From the NCBI GenBank assembly GCA_016714445.1, contig JADJNF010000008.1, positions 434,001 to 498,000 of the forward strand: a DNA stretch of 64,000 nucleotides, in the 5' to 3' direction. Source of the DNA: Saprospiraceae bacterium (GTDB lineage Bacteria > Bacteroidota > Bacteroidia > Chitinophagales > Saprospiraceae). Position 1 is the first letter of the stretch, and each line of letters opens with the position of its first letter. The position numbers and the translations under genes were made by a program. Below are positions 42,243-52,097 of the stretch, piece by piece. The notes beneath the pieces were generated by a model. That model was not told the DNA's origin and searched no databases. It was given only the letters and a program-made list of their open reading frames with translations.

Positions 42243-44081
42243 ATGTGTGGTATTGTTGCATATATCGGAACACAACAGGCTTATCCTATCATTGTAGAAG
42301 GGCTCAAAAGATTAGAGTATAGAGGCTACGATAGTGCGGGTATTTCTGTTTTAAATGGTGTTATTAAAACGGTCAAAAAAAAGGGGAAAGTCTCAAAACT
42401 TGAAGCTGCTGCCAAGGATAAAGACGTCACGGGCACTGTTGGAATCGGGCATACAAGGTGGGCAACCCATGGAAAACCTGATGATATTAATGCCCATCCT
42501 CATTTGTCCGGAAATGAAAGACTTGCTTTAATCCATAATGGTATCATAGAAAATTACTCTACTTTAAAAAAAGCACTTGGAGAAATAGGGCATACATTTA
42601 AAAGCGAAACGGATACAGAAGTTTTGGTGCATCTTATTGAAGAATACCAAAATAGAGAAAACCTTAGTCTAAGTCAGGCCGTAAGAAGAGCACTTGAAAA
42701 AGCGATTGGCGCGTATGCTATTGTTGTAATTGACCGTGACAATCCGGATATCATAGTTGGAGCCCGTAAATCCAGTCCAATGGTAATGGGTATAGGTGAC
42801 AATGAATACTTTTTGGCTTCTGATGCATCACCGATCATTAAATATACCAATAAAGTTATTTATCTCAATGATGAAGAAATTGTGACTATTCATAAAAACG
42901 GAAGTTACGAAATCATCAATCTTAAAAATGAGATTCAAAGCCCCGAAGTTCTTGAGCTTGATCTGAAGCTGGAAGAACTTGAAAAAGAAGGTTATGATCA
43001 TTTTATGCTTAAAGAGATATATCAGCAACCTACTACCATACGTGAAAGTATGCGTGGCAGAATCAGTGCTCAGGATGGGTGGGTGTTGGTAGGAGGAATG
43101 CAACAATATATCAACAGAATTACCAGTGCAAAAAGAATCATTTTTGCGGCTTGTGGTACTTCATGGCATTCAGCCCTGGTTGCCGAGTATCTTATTGAAG
43201 AATTGGCAAGGATTCCGGTTGAGGTAGAATACGCTTCCGAATTAAGATACAGAAATCCTATTATCAACGCTGACGATGTTGTGATTGCCATTTCTCAATC
43301 AGGAGAAACCGCGGACACATTGGCTGCTCTGGAATTAGCCAAAGAAAAGGGTGCGCTTATTTATGGTATAGTCAATGTAGTTGGCTCATCCATAGCAAGA
43401 ATCACTCATTGCGGATCCTATACTCACGCCGGACCCGAGATAGGGGTAGCATCAACTAAAGCATTTACCAGTCAGCTTACTGTTTTGACGTTGATGGCAT
43501 TAAATCTTGGACACAGAAGAGGGACCATATCAGAAGATTATTTCAGACAATTGGCTTACGCTCTCGAGAGTATCCCGGAAAAAGTAGAGAAAGTACTTTT
43601 GCAGAATGATAAAATAAAATTTATTGCCGGAGAGATAAAAGATGTGTCCAATGCCTTATATCTGGGTAGGGGATTTAATTTTCCTGTCGCTCTGGAAGGA
43701 GCATTGAAACTCAAAGAGATATCATATATACACGCTGAGGGATATCCTGCCGCAGAAATGAAACATGGACCCATAGCCTTGATTGATGAAAATATGCCCG
43801 TCATCATCATTGCTACCAATAAATCTGCTTACGACAAGGTAGCATCAAACATCATGGAAGTGAAAGCCAGAAAGGCCATTGTAATTTCTATTGTGACTGA
43901 AGGGGATACCAAAATAAGAGAGATGTCAGATTATTGTATAGAAATCCCTGAAACAGAGGAGCCATTGACTCCATTGCTTTCTGTGATACCTTTACAATTG
44001 TTGGCATACCACATTGCAGTATTGAGAGGTTGCGATGTAGACCAACCAAGAAATTTAGCCAAATCCGTAACTGTTGAATAA
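42243..44081 (+). CDS. glmS: Glutamine-fructose-6-phosphate aminotransferase (isomerizing)
   Basis: Makes glucosamine-6-phosphate from fructose-6-phosphate and glutamine, the first step to UDP-GlcNAc for peptidoglycan and lipid A. The 612 residues begin MCGIVAYIG, with Cys2 (Cys1 after Met removal) as the glutaminase nucleophile; GLKRLEYRGYDSAGI and HTRWATHGKP follow. Two SIS domains bind sugar phosphate (FAACGTSWHSALVAEYL, ISQSGETADTLAAL; then ALYLGRGFNFPVALEGALKLKEISYIHAEGYPAAEMKHGP). The C-terminus DQPRNLAKSVTVE is universal. It starts 10 bp after DUF4270 and is 17 bp from the DUF4290 gene. No glmS ribozyme is seen. Confidence 0.98.
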   Translation: MCGIVAYIGTQQAYPIIVEGLKRLEYRGYDSAGISVLNGVIKTVKKKGKVSKLEAAAKDKDVTGTVGIGHTRWATHGKPDDINAHPHLSGNERLALIHNGIIENYSTLKKALGEIGHTFKSETDTEVLVHLIEEYQNRENLSLSQAVRRALEKAIGAYAIVVIDRDNPDIIVGARKSSPMVMGIGDNEYFLASDASPIIKYTNKVIYLNDEEIVTIHKNGSYEIINLKNEIQSPEVLELDLKLEELEKEGYDHFMLKEIYQQPTTIRESMRGRISAQDGWVLVGGMQQYINRITSAKRIIFAACGTSWHSALVAEYLIEELARIPVEVEYASELRYRNPIINADDVVIAISQSGETADTLAALELAKEKGALIYGIVNVVGSSIARITHCGSYTHAGPEIGVASTKAFTSQLTVLTLMALNLGHRRGTISEDYFRQLAYALESIPEKVEKVLLQNDKIKFIAGEIKDVSNALYLGRGFNFPVALEGALKLKEISYIHAEGYPAAEMKHGPIALIDENMPVIIIATNKSAYDKVASNIMEVKARKAIVISIVTEGDTKIREMSDYCIEIPETEEPLTPLLSVIPLQLLAYHIAVLRGCDVDQPRNLAKSVTVE

Positions 44082-44098
44082 TTTAATAAATAGTCCTG

Positions 44099-44794
44099 AT
44101 GAAAAAGTCATTAAGTCTTGAGTATAATTCTACCAGAGATAACCTGCAGTTTGCAGAGTATGGTCGTAGCGTTCAGAAACTTATTCAGTATGCCAAAACA
44201 CTGGAGAAAAGGGAAGAAAGGCAACGAGTTGTTGAAGAGATTGTAGAACTGATCAATCAACTCAATCCACAGACAAAAAATGTCCTTGAATATAAACAAA
44301 AACTTTGGAGGCATGTATTCAAAATGGCTGATTATGAGTTGGATGTAGATCATCCTTATGGGATTCACCCTACAGAGGAAGACAATAGGTTCAGGCCTGA
44401 CCGGGTACCTTATCCTCAGCATGAATTTAACTGGAGGCATTATGGCTACAATATTAGAGTGATGATAGACAAAGCTTTGAAAATGGAAGACGGACCCATT
44501 AAGCAAGGTTTTGTTGAAACTATTCTATCTTATATGAAATTGTCCTACAGGACCTGGAATAAAGAACATTTTGTTAGTGATGATATCATAATTTCAGATT
44601 TGTCCGTCATGTCTGGAAATAAACTTTCAGTAGACGACGATCATACCATTCATGTAGTAACAAAAAACAACCTGCCAAATTCAAATGTGAATACATTCAG
44701 AACCACTAAAAGTAAACCTAAACCAAACAATCAAAACAGGAATCAAACCAACAAGAACAGGCCAAATCCAATAAATAAAAACAGGCCAAAATAA
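44099..44794 (+). CDS. DUF4290 family protein
   Basis: A 231-residue soluble protein beginning with LEYNSTRDNLQFAEYGRSVQKLIQYAKTLEKREERQRVVEEIVELINQLNP, then YKQKLWRHVFKMADYELDVDHPYGIHP, the mark of the Bacteroidota family DUF4290. The C-terminal 40 residues are a basic, disordered tail of Asn, Pro, Lys and Arg (KPKPNNQNRNQTNKNRPN...), suggesting nucleic-acid or envelope binding (inference). It follows glmS by 17 bp. It converges on the MATE gene with only 7 bp between the stop codons. Confidence 0.86.
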   Translation: MKKSLSLEYNSTRDNLQFAEYGRSVQKLIQYAKTLEKREERQRVVEEIVELINQLNPQTKNVLEYKQKLWRHVFKMADYELDVDHPYGIHPTEEDNRFRPDRVPYPQHEFNWRHYGYNIRVMIDKALKMEDGPIKQGFVETILSYMKLSYRTWNKEHFVSDDIIISDLSVMSGNKLSVDDDHTIHVVTKNNLPNSNVNTFRTTKSKPKPNNQNRNQTNKNRPNPINKNRPK

Positions 44795-44801
44795 AGTTAT
44801 A

Positions 44802-46208
44802 TTAAACTTTTACTTTTTTCCATTTTCCTTGTCGGAAAATGATAAATGCCATGACAGCTATTGAAGTTTCTGCTATCGGTATTGCAGCAAATAGTGCATT
44901 AAGCCCCCAATCTGTAAAAGTTACAAAGTAGTACGCTAAGGGTATCTGAAACAACCAAAAACCTACAAAATTGATCCAGGTAGGCGTACGTGTATCGCCA
45001 GCGCCATTGAGTGACTGGATCATAACCATGCCTATACCATAAAAAATAAATCCGTACCCAATGATTTGTAGTGCACTAATGCCTATTTTTTGCACTTCAT
45101 CCTGATCAGTAAAAAATGAAATAATCTGAGGAGATAAAAATATAAATATAATACTCACCATGGTCATAAAAATGGCATTATACTTTGTGGCAAGTATGAC
45201 ACTTTTTTCTGCACGTTGTGGCTGTCCGGCGCCTAGATTTTGACCAACCAATGTGGCTGCTGCATTGCTCAGTCCCCACGCAGGCAAAATAAAAAACACT
45301 ACATTCCTGATGGCAATCTGATATCCTGCTGAAGCTTCAGTCCCTCCCGCATCTGCTACCAATCGGGTTAAAATTATCCAACTTCCCGATGCAATAATAA
45401 ACTGAAAGGTAGCCGGCCAAGCCAAACTGACCATCGATTTTATAATGGTAAAATCCGGAAATACATCAGACCATTTTATTTTTATAAGACCACTCCCGTA
45501 AAACAAGTGATACAATTGGTAAACTACTCCTGTACCTCTGCCAATACATGTCGCAATGGCCGCACCCTCCAAACCCCAACCTTGCCAGGAACCGAATCCA
45601 TATATCAGCAATGGGTCGAGAATGATATTAAATATGCTGGCAATCCAGAGACTTTTCATAGCTAAAGCTGCATTGCCTGCTCCTCTGAAAATACCATTGA
45701 TCAGAAACAGCAATACGATCACGATATTAAAGCCAAACATGATTTTTGTAAATGCAAGACCTTCTGCGATTACTTCTGGTGTAGCCCCCATAAATGCCAG
45801 CATTTTCTCAGCATAAATAACTCCGAAAAAACTTATAATGGCAGATACAAATAGTGAAATCAGCAATGCCTGAATGGCAGCTTTGGAAGCACCACTCATT
45901 TCTTTTTCTCCGACTCTTCGGGCGATGATAGCTGTGGCAGCTGTGCTAAGACCAATCGATAAGGAATAAACCATAGTAATCATAGACTCCGTGTAACCTA
46001 CCACAGCTATAGCGTTTTGCCCCAATTTTCCTACAAAAAACATATCCACTAAAGCAAATACACTTTCCAGACTCAACTCCAGAATCATTGGTACAGCCAA
46101 TAAAAGGATGGCCAACTTTATACTCCCCTTTGTGTAATCTCTTTCTTCTCCCTTTAGCGCTGCTTTGAGAATAGGAAAAAATCCTGAAATATTAACATCT
46201 GTTTTCAA
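44802..46208 (-). CDS. MATE family efflux transporter
   Basis: The 468-residue protein has twelve membrane helices in two repeated halves. Signatures are LAVPMILELSLESVFALVDMFFVGKLGQNAIAVVGYTESM, GRGTGVVYQLYHL, and in the second half GAGQPQRAEKSV (family NLGAGxxxRA). MATE exporters expel drugs or metabolites using Na+ or H+ gradients. The start is TTG 46208, directly after an in-frame stop; ATGs occur only after the first helix, so the TTG is likely. It is 36 bp downstream of the aminopeptidase gene, so cotranscription is possible. Confidence 0.92.
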   Translation of the reverse strand: MKTDVNISGFFPILKAALKGEERDYTKGSIKLAILLLAVPMILELSLESVFALVDMFFVGKLGQNAIAVVGYTESMITMVYSLSIGLSTAATAIIARRVGEKEMSGASKAAIQALLISLFVSAIISFFGVIYAEKMLAFMGATPEVIAEGLAFTKIMFGFNIVIVLLFLINGIFRGAGNAALAMKSLWIASIFNIILDPLLIYGFGSWQGWGLEGAAIATCIGRGTGVVYQLYHLFYGSGLIKIKWSDVFPDFTIIKSMVSLAWPATFQFIIASGSWIILTRLVADAGGTEASAGYQIAIRNVVFFILPAWGLSNAAATLVGQNLGAGQPQRAEKSVILATKYNAIFMTMVSIIFIFLSPQIISFFTDQDEVQKIGISALQIIGYGFIFYGIGMVMIQSLNGAGDTRTPTWINFVGFWLFQIPLAYYFVTFTDWGLNALFAAIPIAETSIAVMAFIIFRQGKWKKVKV

Positions 46209-46244
46209 TCAATAATCTTTTGGCGGCATTAAATTAATGGAGAA

Positions 46245-47339
46245 TCAGATGATAAACATTCCATCTTTATATATTAATTGTCCATCTGCAAATATTTCTC
46301 CTCCGTTTTTCATATCAGTGATCAAATCCCAATGTATAGGTGATTTATTTTGACCCCCGGTTTGTTTATAGGACTGGCCAACTGCCATATGAACAGAACC
46401 ACCTATTTTTTCATCAAACAAAATATTTTTTGTGGTACGTTGTATATTATAGTTGGTACCTACAGCTACTTCACCAAAATATCTTGAACCATCTATTTTA
46501 AATATCTCATCCAGAAATTCCTTCCCTTTTTCAGCTTCCCATCGTGTTACATAACCATTTTCTACAAAAAGTGTAACACCTTCTACTTCATGTCCCATAT
46601 ATACTGTCGGAAAATTGAAGTAAATATACCCGTTAACAGAATTTTCAATTGGACCTGTAAATACTTCACCGCTAGGCATATTTGATCTGCCATCAGAGTT
46701 GATCCAGATTCTGTTTTTTACACTGAATGAAATATCTGATGTACTGTTTTTATATCGTATCACATCACATAGATTAAGATAATCTACGATGTGTTGTTGC
46801 TGAGCACGAACTTTTACCCACTCATCTGCTGGATTCTCAGCAAAAAGATGACAAGCTTCAAATACAAAATTTTCATATTCTTCCAGGCTCATTCCAGCTT
46901 CCTGTGCACTTGCTTGAGTCGGGAACTGGCACAGACATCTTTTCAGGCTTCGGTCAGCGATTCGCTCAGAATATATCTGATTTACTCCATTGAGTGCTTT
47001 TTGTCTTCTGCCTGCTTTTGCTGCATCATTGTTTAGGTCCTCTCTCACATTAAACGGTGCCCGAATGACAAGATAAGCGTCATAAGTCTCCATCATATTT
47101 ACGTATGAAGGATTGACATAATCCAACTGATGTTCTTCTGCTTCTTTTATAAAAATTCTGTTTTGTTCTCTAATGCTAAGTTGGAATTCCACATGTGCGC
47201 CCACTTTTATAGCTTCCCTGTATACTTCCCGCAAAAGTGGTTCAGCAAGAGTAGTTGTCGATACAAAAAGTTTTTCGCCGGATTTTAGTTCCAGACAATA
47301 ATGTACCAGGAGAGATGCATATTTTTCGAGGATATTCAT
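46245..47339 (-). CDS. M29 family aminopeptidase (AmpS/PepS-like)
   Basis: A metal-dependent exopeptidase of 364 residues from ATG 47339. The open frame extends further up into hflX, but MNILEKYASLLVHYCLELKSGEKLFV is the family N-terminus. Metal-site parts are DGRSNMPSGEVFTGPIENSVNG (Glu), FGEVAVGTNYNI (Glu), GGSVHMAVGQSY (His) and SPIHWDLITDM (His and Asp). It is cytosolic with no signal peptide. The hflX stop codon lies 22 bp upstream on the same strand. Confidence 0.9.
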   Translation of the reverse strand: MNILEKYASLLVHYCLELKSGEKLFVSTTTLAEPLLREVYREAIKVGAHVEFQLSIREQNRIFIKEAEEHQLDYVNPSYVNMMETYDAYLVIRAPFNVREDLNNDAAKAGRRQKALNGVNQIYSERIADRSLKRCLCQFPTQASAQEAGMSLEEYENFVFEACHLFAENPADEWVKVRAQQQHIVDYLNLCDVIRYKNSTSDISFSVKNRIWINSDGRSNMPSGEVFTGPIENSVNGYIYFNFPTVYMGHEVEGVTLFVENGYVTRWEAEKGKEFLDEIFKIDGSRYFGEVAVGTNYNIQRTTKNILFDEKIGGSVHMAVGQSYKQTGGQNKSPIHWDLITDMKNGGEIFADGQLIYKDGMFII

Positions 47340-47361
47340 GAAATAAATAATTATTATTTTG

Positions 47362-48576
47362 TTACCAGGTTTTGACCTGAAAAGGATAACGTACATGATA
47401 TTCATTGATAATCATTTGCTTCAGGACATCTTTTAGCTCATCAATATTTTCCTTTTTTGTGGCCGAGATCAGCACATTTGGAAAATTGTATTGATGGCTT
47501 AATTTCTCCTTTATTTCGCCCATGATATCACTTTTGGTAGTATCATCCAGATAATCATCAAAGTTCTTTTCCCGGTACAAATCTACTTTATTGAAAACCA
47601 TAAGTGTGGTTCGATCAGATGCGCCCAGATCATTGAGAGTATTTTGTACGGTCAGTATGTGGTCTTCGTGCTGCGGATGTGATAAATCCACTACGTGTAC
47701 CAGAATATCACTTTCACGCACTTCATCTAGTGTGGATTTGAAACTTTCAACCAAGTGATGTGGCAGTTTTCTGATAAAACCCACCGTATCAGAAAGCAGA
47801 AATGGCATGGTATCCCACACCACCTTACGTACGGTAGTATCCAGTGTTGCAAACAGTTTATTTTCTGCAAAAACATCTGATTTACTCAACACATTCATGA
47901 GTGTGGATTTACCAACGTTGGTATATCCGACCAATGAAACACGAATCAGTTCACCTCGATTTTTTCGTTGAGTCTGCGCTTGCTGATCGATTTTTTCCAA
48001 CCGTTTTTTGAGTAGAGCTATTTTATCTCTGACGATCCTTCGGTCAGTTTCGATTTCCATCTCACCTGGCCCTCTCATACCAATACCTCCACGTTGTCGT
48101 TCCAGGTGTGTCCACAGTCCTCTTAGTCTTGGGAGGAGATACTGCATCTGAGCCAGCTCAACCTGTGTTTTAGCTTGTGCTGTTTGTGCTCTTTCTGCAA
48201 ATATATCGAGTATCAATGTACTTCTGTCTACAATTTTTACTTTAAGGTACTCTTCCAAAAATCCGTTTTGTTTTCCCGTGAGGTCATCATCAAAGATGGC
48301 CAGAGTGATATTTTCGTTTCTATCTATATAATCTTTTATTTCATCCAGTTTTCCTGAACCTACAAAGGTTTTTACATTAGGATGCGGCATCCTTTGGGTA
48401 AATACTTTTTTTGTAATTGCTCCGGCTGTGGTAGCAAGAAAATCCAGCTCATCCAGATATTCTAAAACCTGAGCTTCATTTTCATCTTTTGTGATTACGC
48501 CCACCAGAATGCAGTATTCCTGATCTTTGAGTATTCCCTTTTTATCTTCTTTCCCTACCTTCCATGCATCGCTCAT
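47362..48576 (-). CDS. hflX: GTPase HflX
   Basis: Ribosome-associated GTPase that splits stalled 70S ribosomes. From ATG 48576 it has 404 residues; an upstream TTG (48603) lies inside the promoter box and is not used. The N-terminal HflX domain has LVGVITKDENEAQVLEYLDELDFLATTAG and VGSGKLDEIKDYI, the linker helix is AQAKTQVELAQMQYLLPRLRGLWTHLERQRGGIGMRGPGEMEIETDRR, and the G domain is SLVGYTNVGKSTLMNVL, DTVGFIRKLPHHLVESFKSTLDEV, FNKVDL. It is upstream of the M29 gene. Confidence 0.96.
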   Translation of the reverse strand: MSDAWKVGKEDKKGILKDQEYCILVGVITKDENEAQVLEYLDELDFLATTAGAITKKVFTQRMPHPNVKTFVGSGKLDEIKDYIDRNENITLAIFDDDLTGKQNGFLEEYLKVKIVDRSTLILDIFAERAQTAQAKTQVELAQMQYLLPRLRGLWTHLERQRGGIGMRGPGEMEIETDRRIVRDKIALLKKRLEKIDQQAQTQRKNRGELIRVSLVGYTNVGKSTLMNVLSKSDVFAENKLFATLDTTVRKVVWDTMPFLLSDTVGFIRKLPHHLVESFKSTLDEVRESDILVHVVDLSHPQHEDHILTVQNTLNDLGASDRTTLMVFNKVDLYREKNFDDYLDDTTKSDIMGEIKEKLSHQYNFPNVLISATKKENIDELKDVLKQMIINEYHVRYPFQVKTW

Positions 48577-48600
48577 ATGTATTGACTTTAATTTATTAAA

Positions 48601-48608
48601 CAAAAGTA
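48601..48608 (-). promoter_or_regulatory. Promoter box for hflX
   Basis: On the minus strand TACTTTTG fits TAnnTTTG and lies 24 bp before ATG 48576. Confidence 0.5.
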
Positions 48609-48948
48609 CGATTTTTCAGCCAATTTGTTACATTTGAAAACACGAATAGTGCCTGCTGAAGTATATTTTTTGCATAAAATAAGTGACACCTTAAGCATAA
48701 CTGAATATTTAAAATGAGATACATAGTGAGTCCTGTAAAAACGATTAATCCCGTTAGAATAGTTATTTAGGTTAAAATCAGAATTTAAAGCAACAAATCA
48801 AAGTCACTCCTATGATGGGAAGCTAAAAATTAGTTTTTGTGACTGGTTTTGCAATAATTCGATGTTGTAATTGATTATCATTTTTATTTTTAAGGTTATA
48901 TTCAATTTGGGGCAAAAAGGTTAAAAATCAGTTAATTGACTCGTTCTA
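48609..48948. other. Intergenic region before the metal gene pair
   Basis: About 340 bp, AT-rich, between the divergent hflX and Cys-rich protein genes. I see no gene, no tRNA and no strong hairpin. A metal-responsive operator would be expected here but none is evident. Confidence 0.45.
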
Positions 48949-48979
48949 TTGACATTAATATGATATTACTTTATCTTTG
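48949..48979 (+). promoter_or_regulatory. Promoter for the Cys-rich/TonB receptor gene pair
   Basis: TTG (48949-48951), 20-bp spacer and TATCTTTG (48972-48979) fit the Bacteroidota promoter. The box ends 10 nt before the ATG at 48990, so the leader would be only a few nucleotides. Confidence 0.62.
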
Positions 48980-48989
48980 CAGTTGATAT

Positions 48990-49361
48990 ATGAAATTTTT
49001 AGCGCTTATATTATCTATTGTCATTTTTAGTCAGTCTTTGTCAGTCTGCGGTCCTCCTGTAGCTCACCGTCAGAAGATGTTGCCTGTAAAAGAATGTAAG
49101 ATAGATTTATCGGGTTTAAAAAGTAATAAAACTCACTCATGCTGCAGCAAAAAGGACAAAACAAGCCATGATAAGGAAAAAAAAGACTGCTGCGGTGAAA
49201 ATTGTAAATGTTTTTGTTGTGCAAAAGTATGTATAGATAGTTTGTATTTTTATAAGACTGTGGAATCTGACTTATCTGTTTTTGCTGAACAAAACATTCC
49301 TGCCATTAAGGTACATTCCTTTGATTTTCATCCTTCCATTTCGTATCCTCCGCAAGTATAG
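48990..49361 (+). CDS. Small Cys-rich exported protein, probable metal binder
   Basis: The 123-residue protein has a signal peptide (1-19). The mature part is packed with Cys, His and Lys: an early CGPP, SCCSKKDK, KDCCGENCKCFCCAKVC, about eleven Cys outside the signal, then a short Pro-ended tail SYPPQV. Spacing of CC and CxC pairs suggests soft-metal binding such as copper or zinc, in the envelope. It lies 95 bp upstream of a TonB receptor with an HMA-like domain and shares its strand. I do not recognise a named family with certainty. Confidence 0.72.
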   Translation: MKFLALILSIVIFSQSLSVCGPPVAHRQKMLPVKECKIDLSGLKSNKTHSCCSKKDKTSHDKEKKDCCGENCKCFCCAKVCIDSLYFYKTVESDLSVFAEQNIPAIKVHSFDFHPSISYPPQV

Positions 49362-49456
49362 TTTTCAATATTTTCAGGGACAGGTATGTCTGATTCCTTG
49401 TTTTTTCGGTAAAATAAGCCGATAATTAAACATTTGAGAACATTAAAATATATATT

Positions 49457-52063
49457 ATGAACAAATATTCAGGTTCATTTTTAATTATATTCCTGATAGC
49501 ACTAAACCCTGGATCATCTTTTGGTCAGGAAAGTCTAACCTTAAAAGTCAGTGGAGCTTGCGGAATGTGTAAGGATAGGATAGAAACCACCGCAAAAAAT
49601 GTCATAGGTGTAGGAGATGCTGCATACGATATTGATAAACAAGAACTAAGGGTAGTAACGCAGCCGGTATTCATTAGGAGTGAATTAATTTCAGCTTTAT
49701 TAAACGTAGGTCATGATACCGATGGACAAAAAGCACCGGATGATCTTTATGAGGCGCTTCATGCCTGTTGTCATTACAGAGACGATTCAGCTCAATCTTT
49801 TGAAGAAAATGATGACCACGATGACCATGATGGTCACGATGAGCATGACGGTCATGATCATAAAAAGAAAGAGAAAAATTCACATAAAGAAACCGTTCTT
49901 TCCGGAATTGTATATGAAAAAACTCCATCCGGACAAATGTTGCCTTTAATCGGTGCTACTCTTGCCTGGGCAGGAACAAAAGAAGGTACAATCTCTGATA
50001 TGAATGGTGGTTTTAATCTGGAACTTTCATCAAAATCAAAATACCTGGTAGTATCATATGTGGGATACATTCCAGATACTTTGTATATCGAAAAAGCAGG
50101 ACCGGTCAATATTGTAATATCTGAAAACACTAACCTTCTTGATGCAATAGAAATAACACATAAAAAGCGCTCAACAGAAATATCTTATCTTGAAACAGTT
50201 AAAGTACATCAAATCTCAAGTAAGGAATTGCTGAAAGCTGCATGCTGTAATCTTGCTGAAAGTTTTGACACTACTCCGGCCATAGATGCTTCCACAACTG
50301 ATGCTATTACAGGTACGAGAAAAATAGAAATGCTTGGTCTTGCTGGGCCCTATGTACAAATCACCAGGGAGAACATTCCGGATATTCGTGGTTTAGCTGC
50401 ACTTCAGGGACTGGCCTATACCCCCGGGCCCTGGGTGGAAGGCATGCAACTCAATATGGGAGCGGGCTCTGTTGTTAACGGTTTTGAAAGCATTACAGGT
50501 CAAATTAATGTAGAATTGCGTAAACCGTGCCATGAAGACAAAATGTACTTTAATGCTTATGCAAGTCAGGCTGCAAGACTCGAAATGAATACTTTTGCAA
50601 AACAGGAAATCACTGAAAACTGGAGTACTTCAACGCTTCTTCATGCTTCTACCAGAGCGCAAAGACGTGACCATAATCATGACGGATTTCTTGATATGCC
50701 GGTGGGTAAACAGTTTGGATTTATCAATAGATGGAAATGGACCAACAATGCCGGACAGGAAGGTCAGATCGGCATGAAACTAACATTTATGGAAAATATA
50801 AGTGGTCAAACAGATTTTGACCCGGGCAAATCATTAAGAAATCAAGTGTGGGGTGCTGATATCATTACCAACAGGGCCGAAATCTGGGCCAAAAGAGGTT
50901 TTGTAAACCTGGATACTCCTTATAAAACGCTCGGATTTCAATTTTCAGGAGTGTATCATGATCAAAAAGCACAATTCGGACTTAGAAGATACGATGCAAC
51001 ACAAAAGTCATTGTATTTTAATATGATTTATCAGACCATTATTGACAATACAGATCATCAGGTGAGAATGGGTACAAGCTTCCAATATGATAATTTTAAT
51101 GAACTTGTTGCAGCGAAACAATATGACCGAAATGAATGGGTACCTGGAATATTTGGTGAATATACGTATAAAGGCTCTGAAAAATTTTCAATTCTTGTGG
51201 GCGGTCGGGCGGATTATCATAATAATTTTGGTGTTTTCTTTACTCCAAGGATTAACTTACGATATGCTCCTGACCAGAAGACGGTGGTTCGATTGGCTGC
51301 TGGAAGAGGGCAAAAAACGGCCAGTATTTTTGCAGAAAATATTGGTGTTTTTGCATCCAACAGAGAAATAATAGTTGAAAGCCAAAACAACGAGACACCT
51401 TACGGATTACAGGCAGAAGTGGCATGGAATTTGGGGCTGAGCCTTACTAAAGAAATTTCTATAGGCAAAAAATTGTTGTCATTGTCTTTTGATTTAAACA
51501 GAATAGATTTTACCAATCAGATAGTGATTGACCTGGATAGAAGTGCCAGACAAGTAATCTTTTACAACCTTAAAGGAAAATCTTATTCAAATAGTGCGCA
51601 AATACAGGCAGAAATAGATGCAGCAAAATGGCTTGACATCAGATTGGCTTACAGGTACAACGATGTAAAAACAACTTACAGTGAGGAACTTTTACAAAAG
51701 CCATTGGTATCCCCACAACGGGCATTTGCAAACTTTGCGGTAAAGCCAGGGAAAGGTTGGACATTTGATTATACCATTAACTGGTTGAGCTCCGTTAGAA
51801 TTCCTTCTACAGCAGCAAATGACGAAGAGCACAGGTGGCCGGAAAAGTCTCCATCCTATTTTTTGAGCAACGCACAGATTAGCAAAAACTGGGGCGGAAA
51901 TTTTGAAATGTATTTGGGTGGTGAAAACATTTTTAATTATAGACTGGAACACCCTATCATTGGAGCTCACGCACCATTTGGGGAGTATTTTGATAGTTCA
52001 CTCGCATGGGGACCTATCATGGGTGTTAATATTTATGCGGGCATCAGATACAGCATAAAATAG
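49457..52063 (+). CDS. TonB-dependent receptor with N-terminal HMA-like domain and His-rich linker
   Basis: This 868-residue outer-membrane receptor has, in order: signal peptide (1-23); an HMA-like domain (27-90) with the metal-type motif ACGMCKD (Cys35, Cys38); a CC pair at 104-105; a His/Asp-rich linker (about 119-143, HDDHDGHDEHDGHDH); a carboxypeptidase-regulatory-like domain (146-225, VLSGIVYEKTPSGQMLPLIGATLAWAG...VVSYVGYIPDTL); a plug (about 240-350); and a beta barrel. Such receptors import bound substrates with energy from TonB-ExbBD. The added metal-binding parts point to copper, zinc or a related metal. The Cys-rich gene upstream supports this. The closing strand ends IYAGIRYSIK. 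Confidence 0.9.
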   Translation: MNKYSGSFLIIFLIALNPGSSFGQESLTLKVSGACGMCKDRIETTAKNVIGVGDAAYDIDKQELRVVTQPVFIRSELISALLNVGHDTDGQKAPDDLYEALHACCHYRDDSAQSFEENDDHDDHDGHDEHDGHDHKKKEKNSHKETVLSGIVYEKTPSGQMLPLIGATLAWAGTKEGTISDMNGGFNLELSSKSKYLVVSYVGYIPDTLYIEKAGPVNIVISENTNLLDAIEITHKKRSTEISYLETVKVHQISSKELLKAACCNLAESFDTTPAIDASTTDAITGTRKIEMLGLAGPYVQITRENIPDIRGLAALQGLAYTPGPWVEGMQLNMGAGSVVNGFESITGQINVELRKPCHEDKMYFNAYASQAARLEMNTFAKQEITENWSTSTLLHASTRAQRRDHNHDGFLDMPVGKQFGFINRWKWTNNAGQEGQIGMKLTFMENISGQTDFDPGKSLRNQVWGADIITNRAEIWAKRGFVNLDTPYKTLGFQFSGVYHDQKAQFGLRRYDATQKSLYFNMIYQTIIDNTDHQVRMGTSFQYDNFNELVAAKQYDRNEWVPGIFGEYTYKGSEKFSILVGGRADYHNNFGVFFTPRINLRYAPDQKTVVRLAAGRGQKTASIFAENIGVFASNREIIVESQNNETPYGLQAEVAWNLGLSLTKEISIGKKLLSLSFDLNRIDFTNQIVIDLDRSARQVIFYNLKGKSYSNSAQIQAEIDAAKWLDIRLAYRYNDVKTTYSEELLQKPLVSPQRAFANFAVKPGKGWTFDYTINWLSSVRIPSTAANDEEHRWPEKSPSYFLSNAQISKNWGGNFEMYLGGENIFNYRLEHPIIGAHAPFGEYFDSSLAWGPIMGVNIYAGIRYSIK

Positions 52064-52097
52064 AGCTCAGATTATTTTCTTCTTGGAAAAAACACAT

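Noticed and set aside
42243..42245. glmS ribozyme upstream of glmS
   Set aside because: Only 10 bp separate DUF4270 from glmS; there is no space for the ribozyme.
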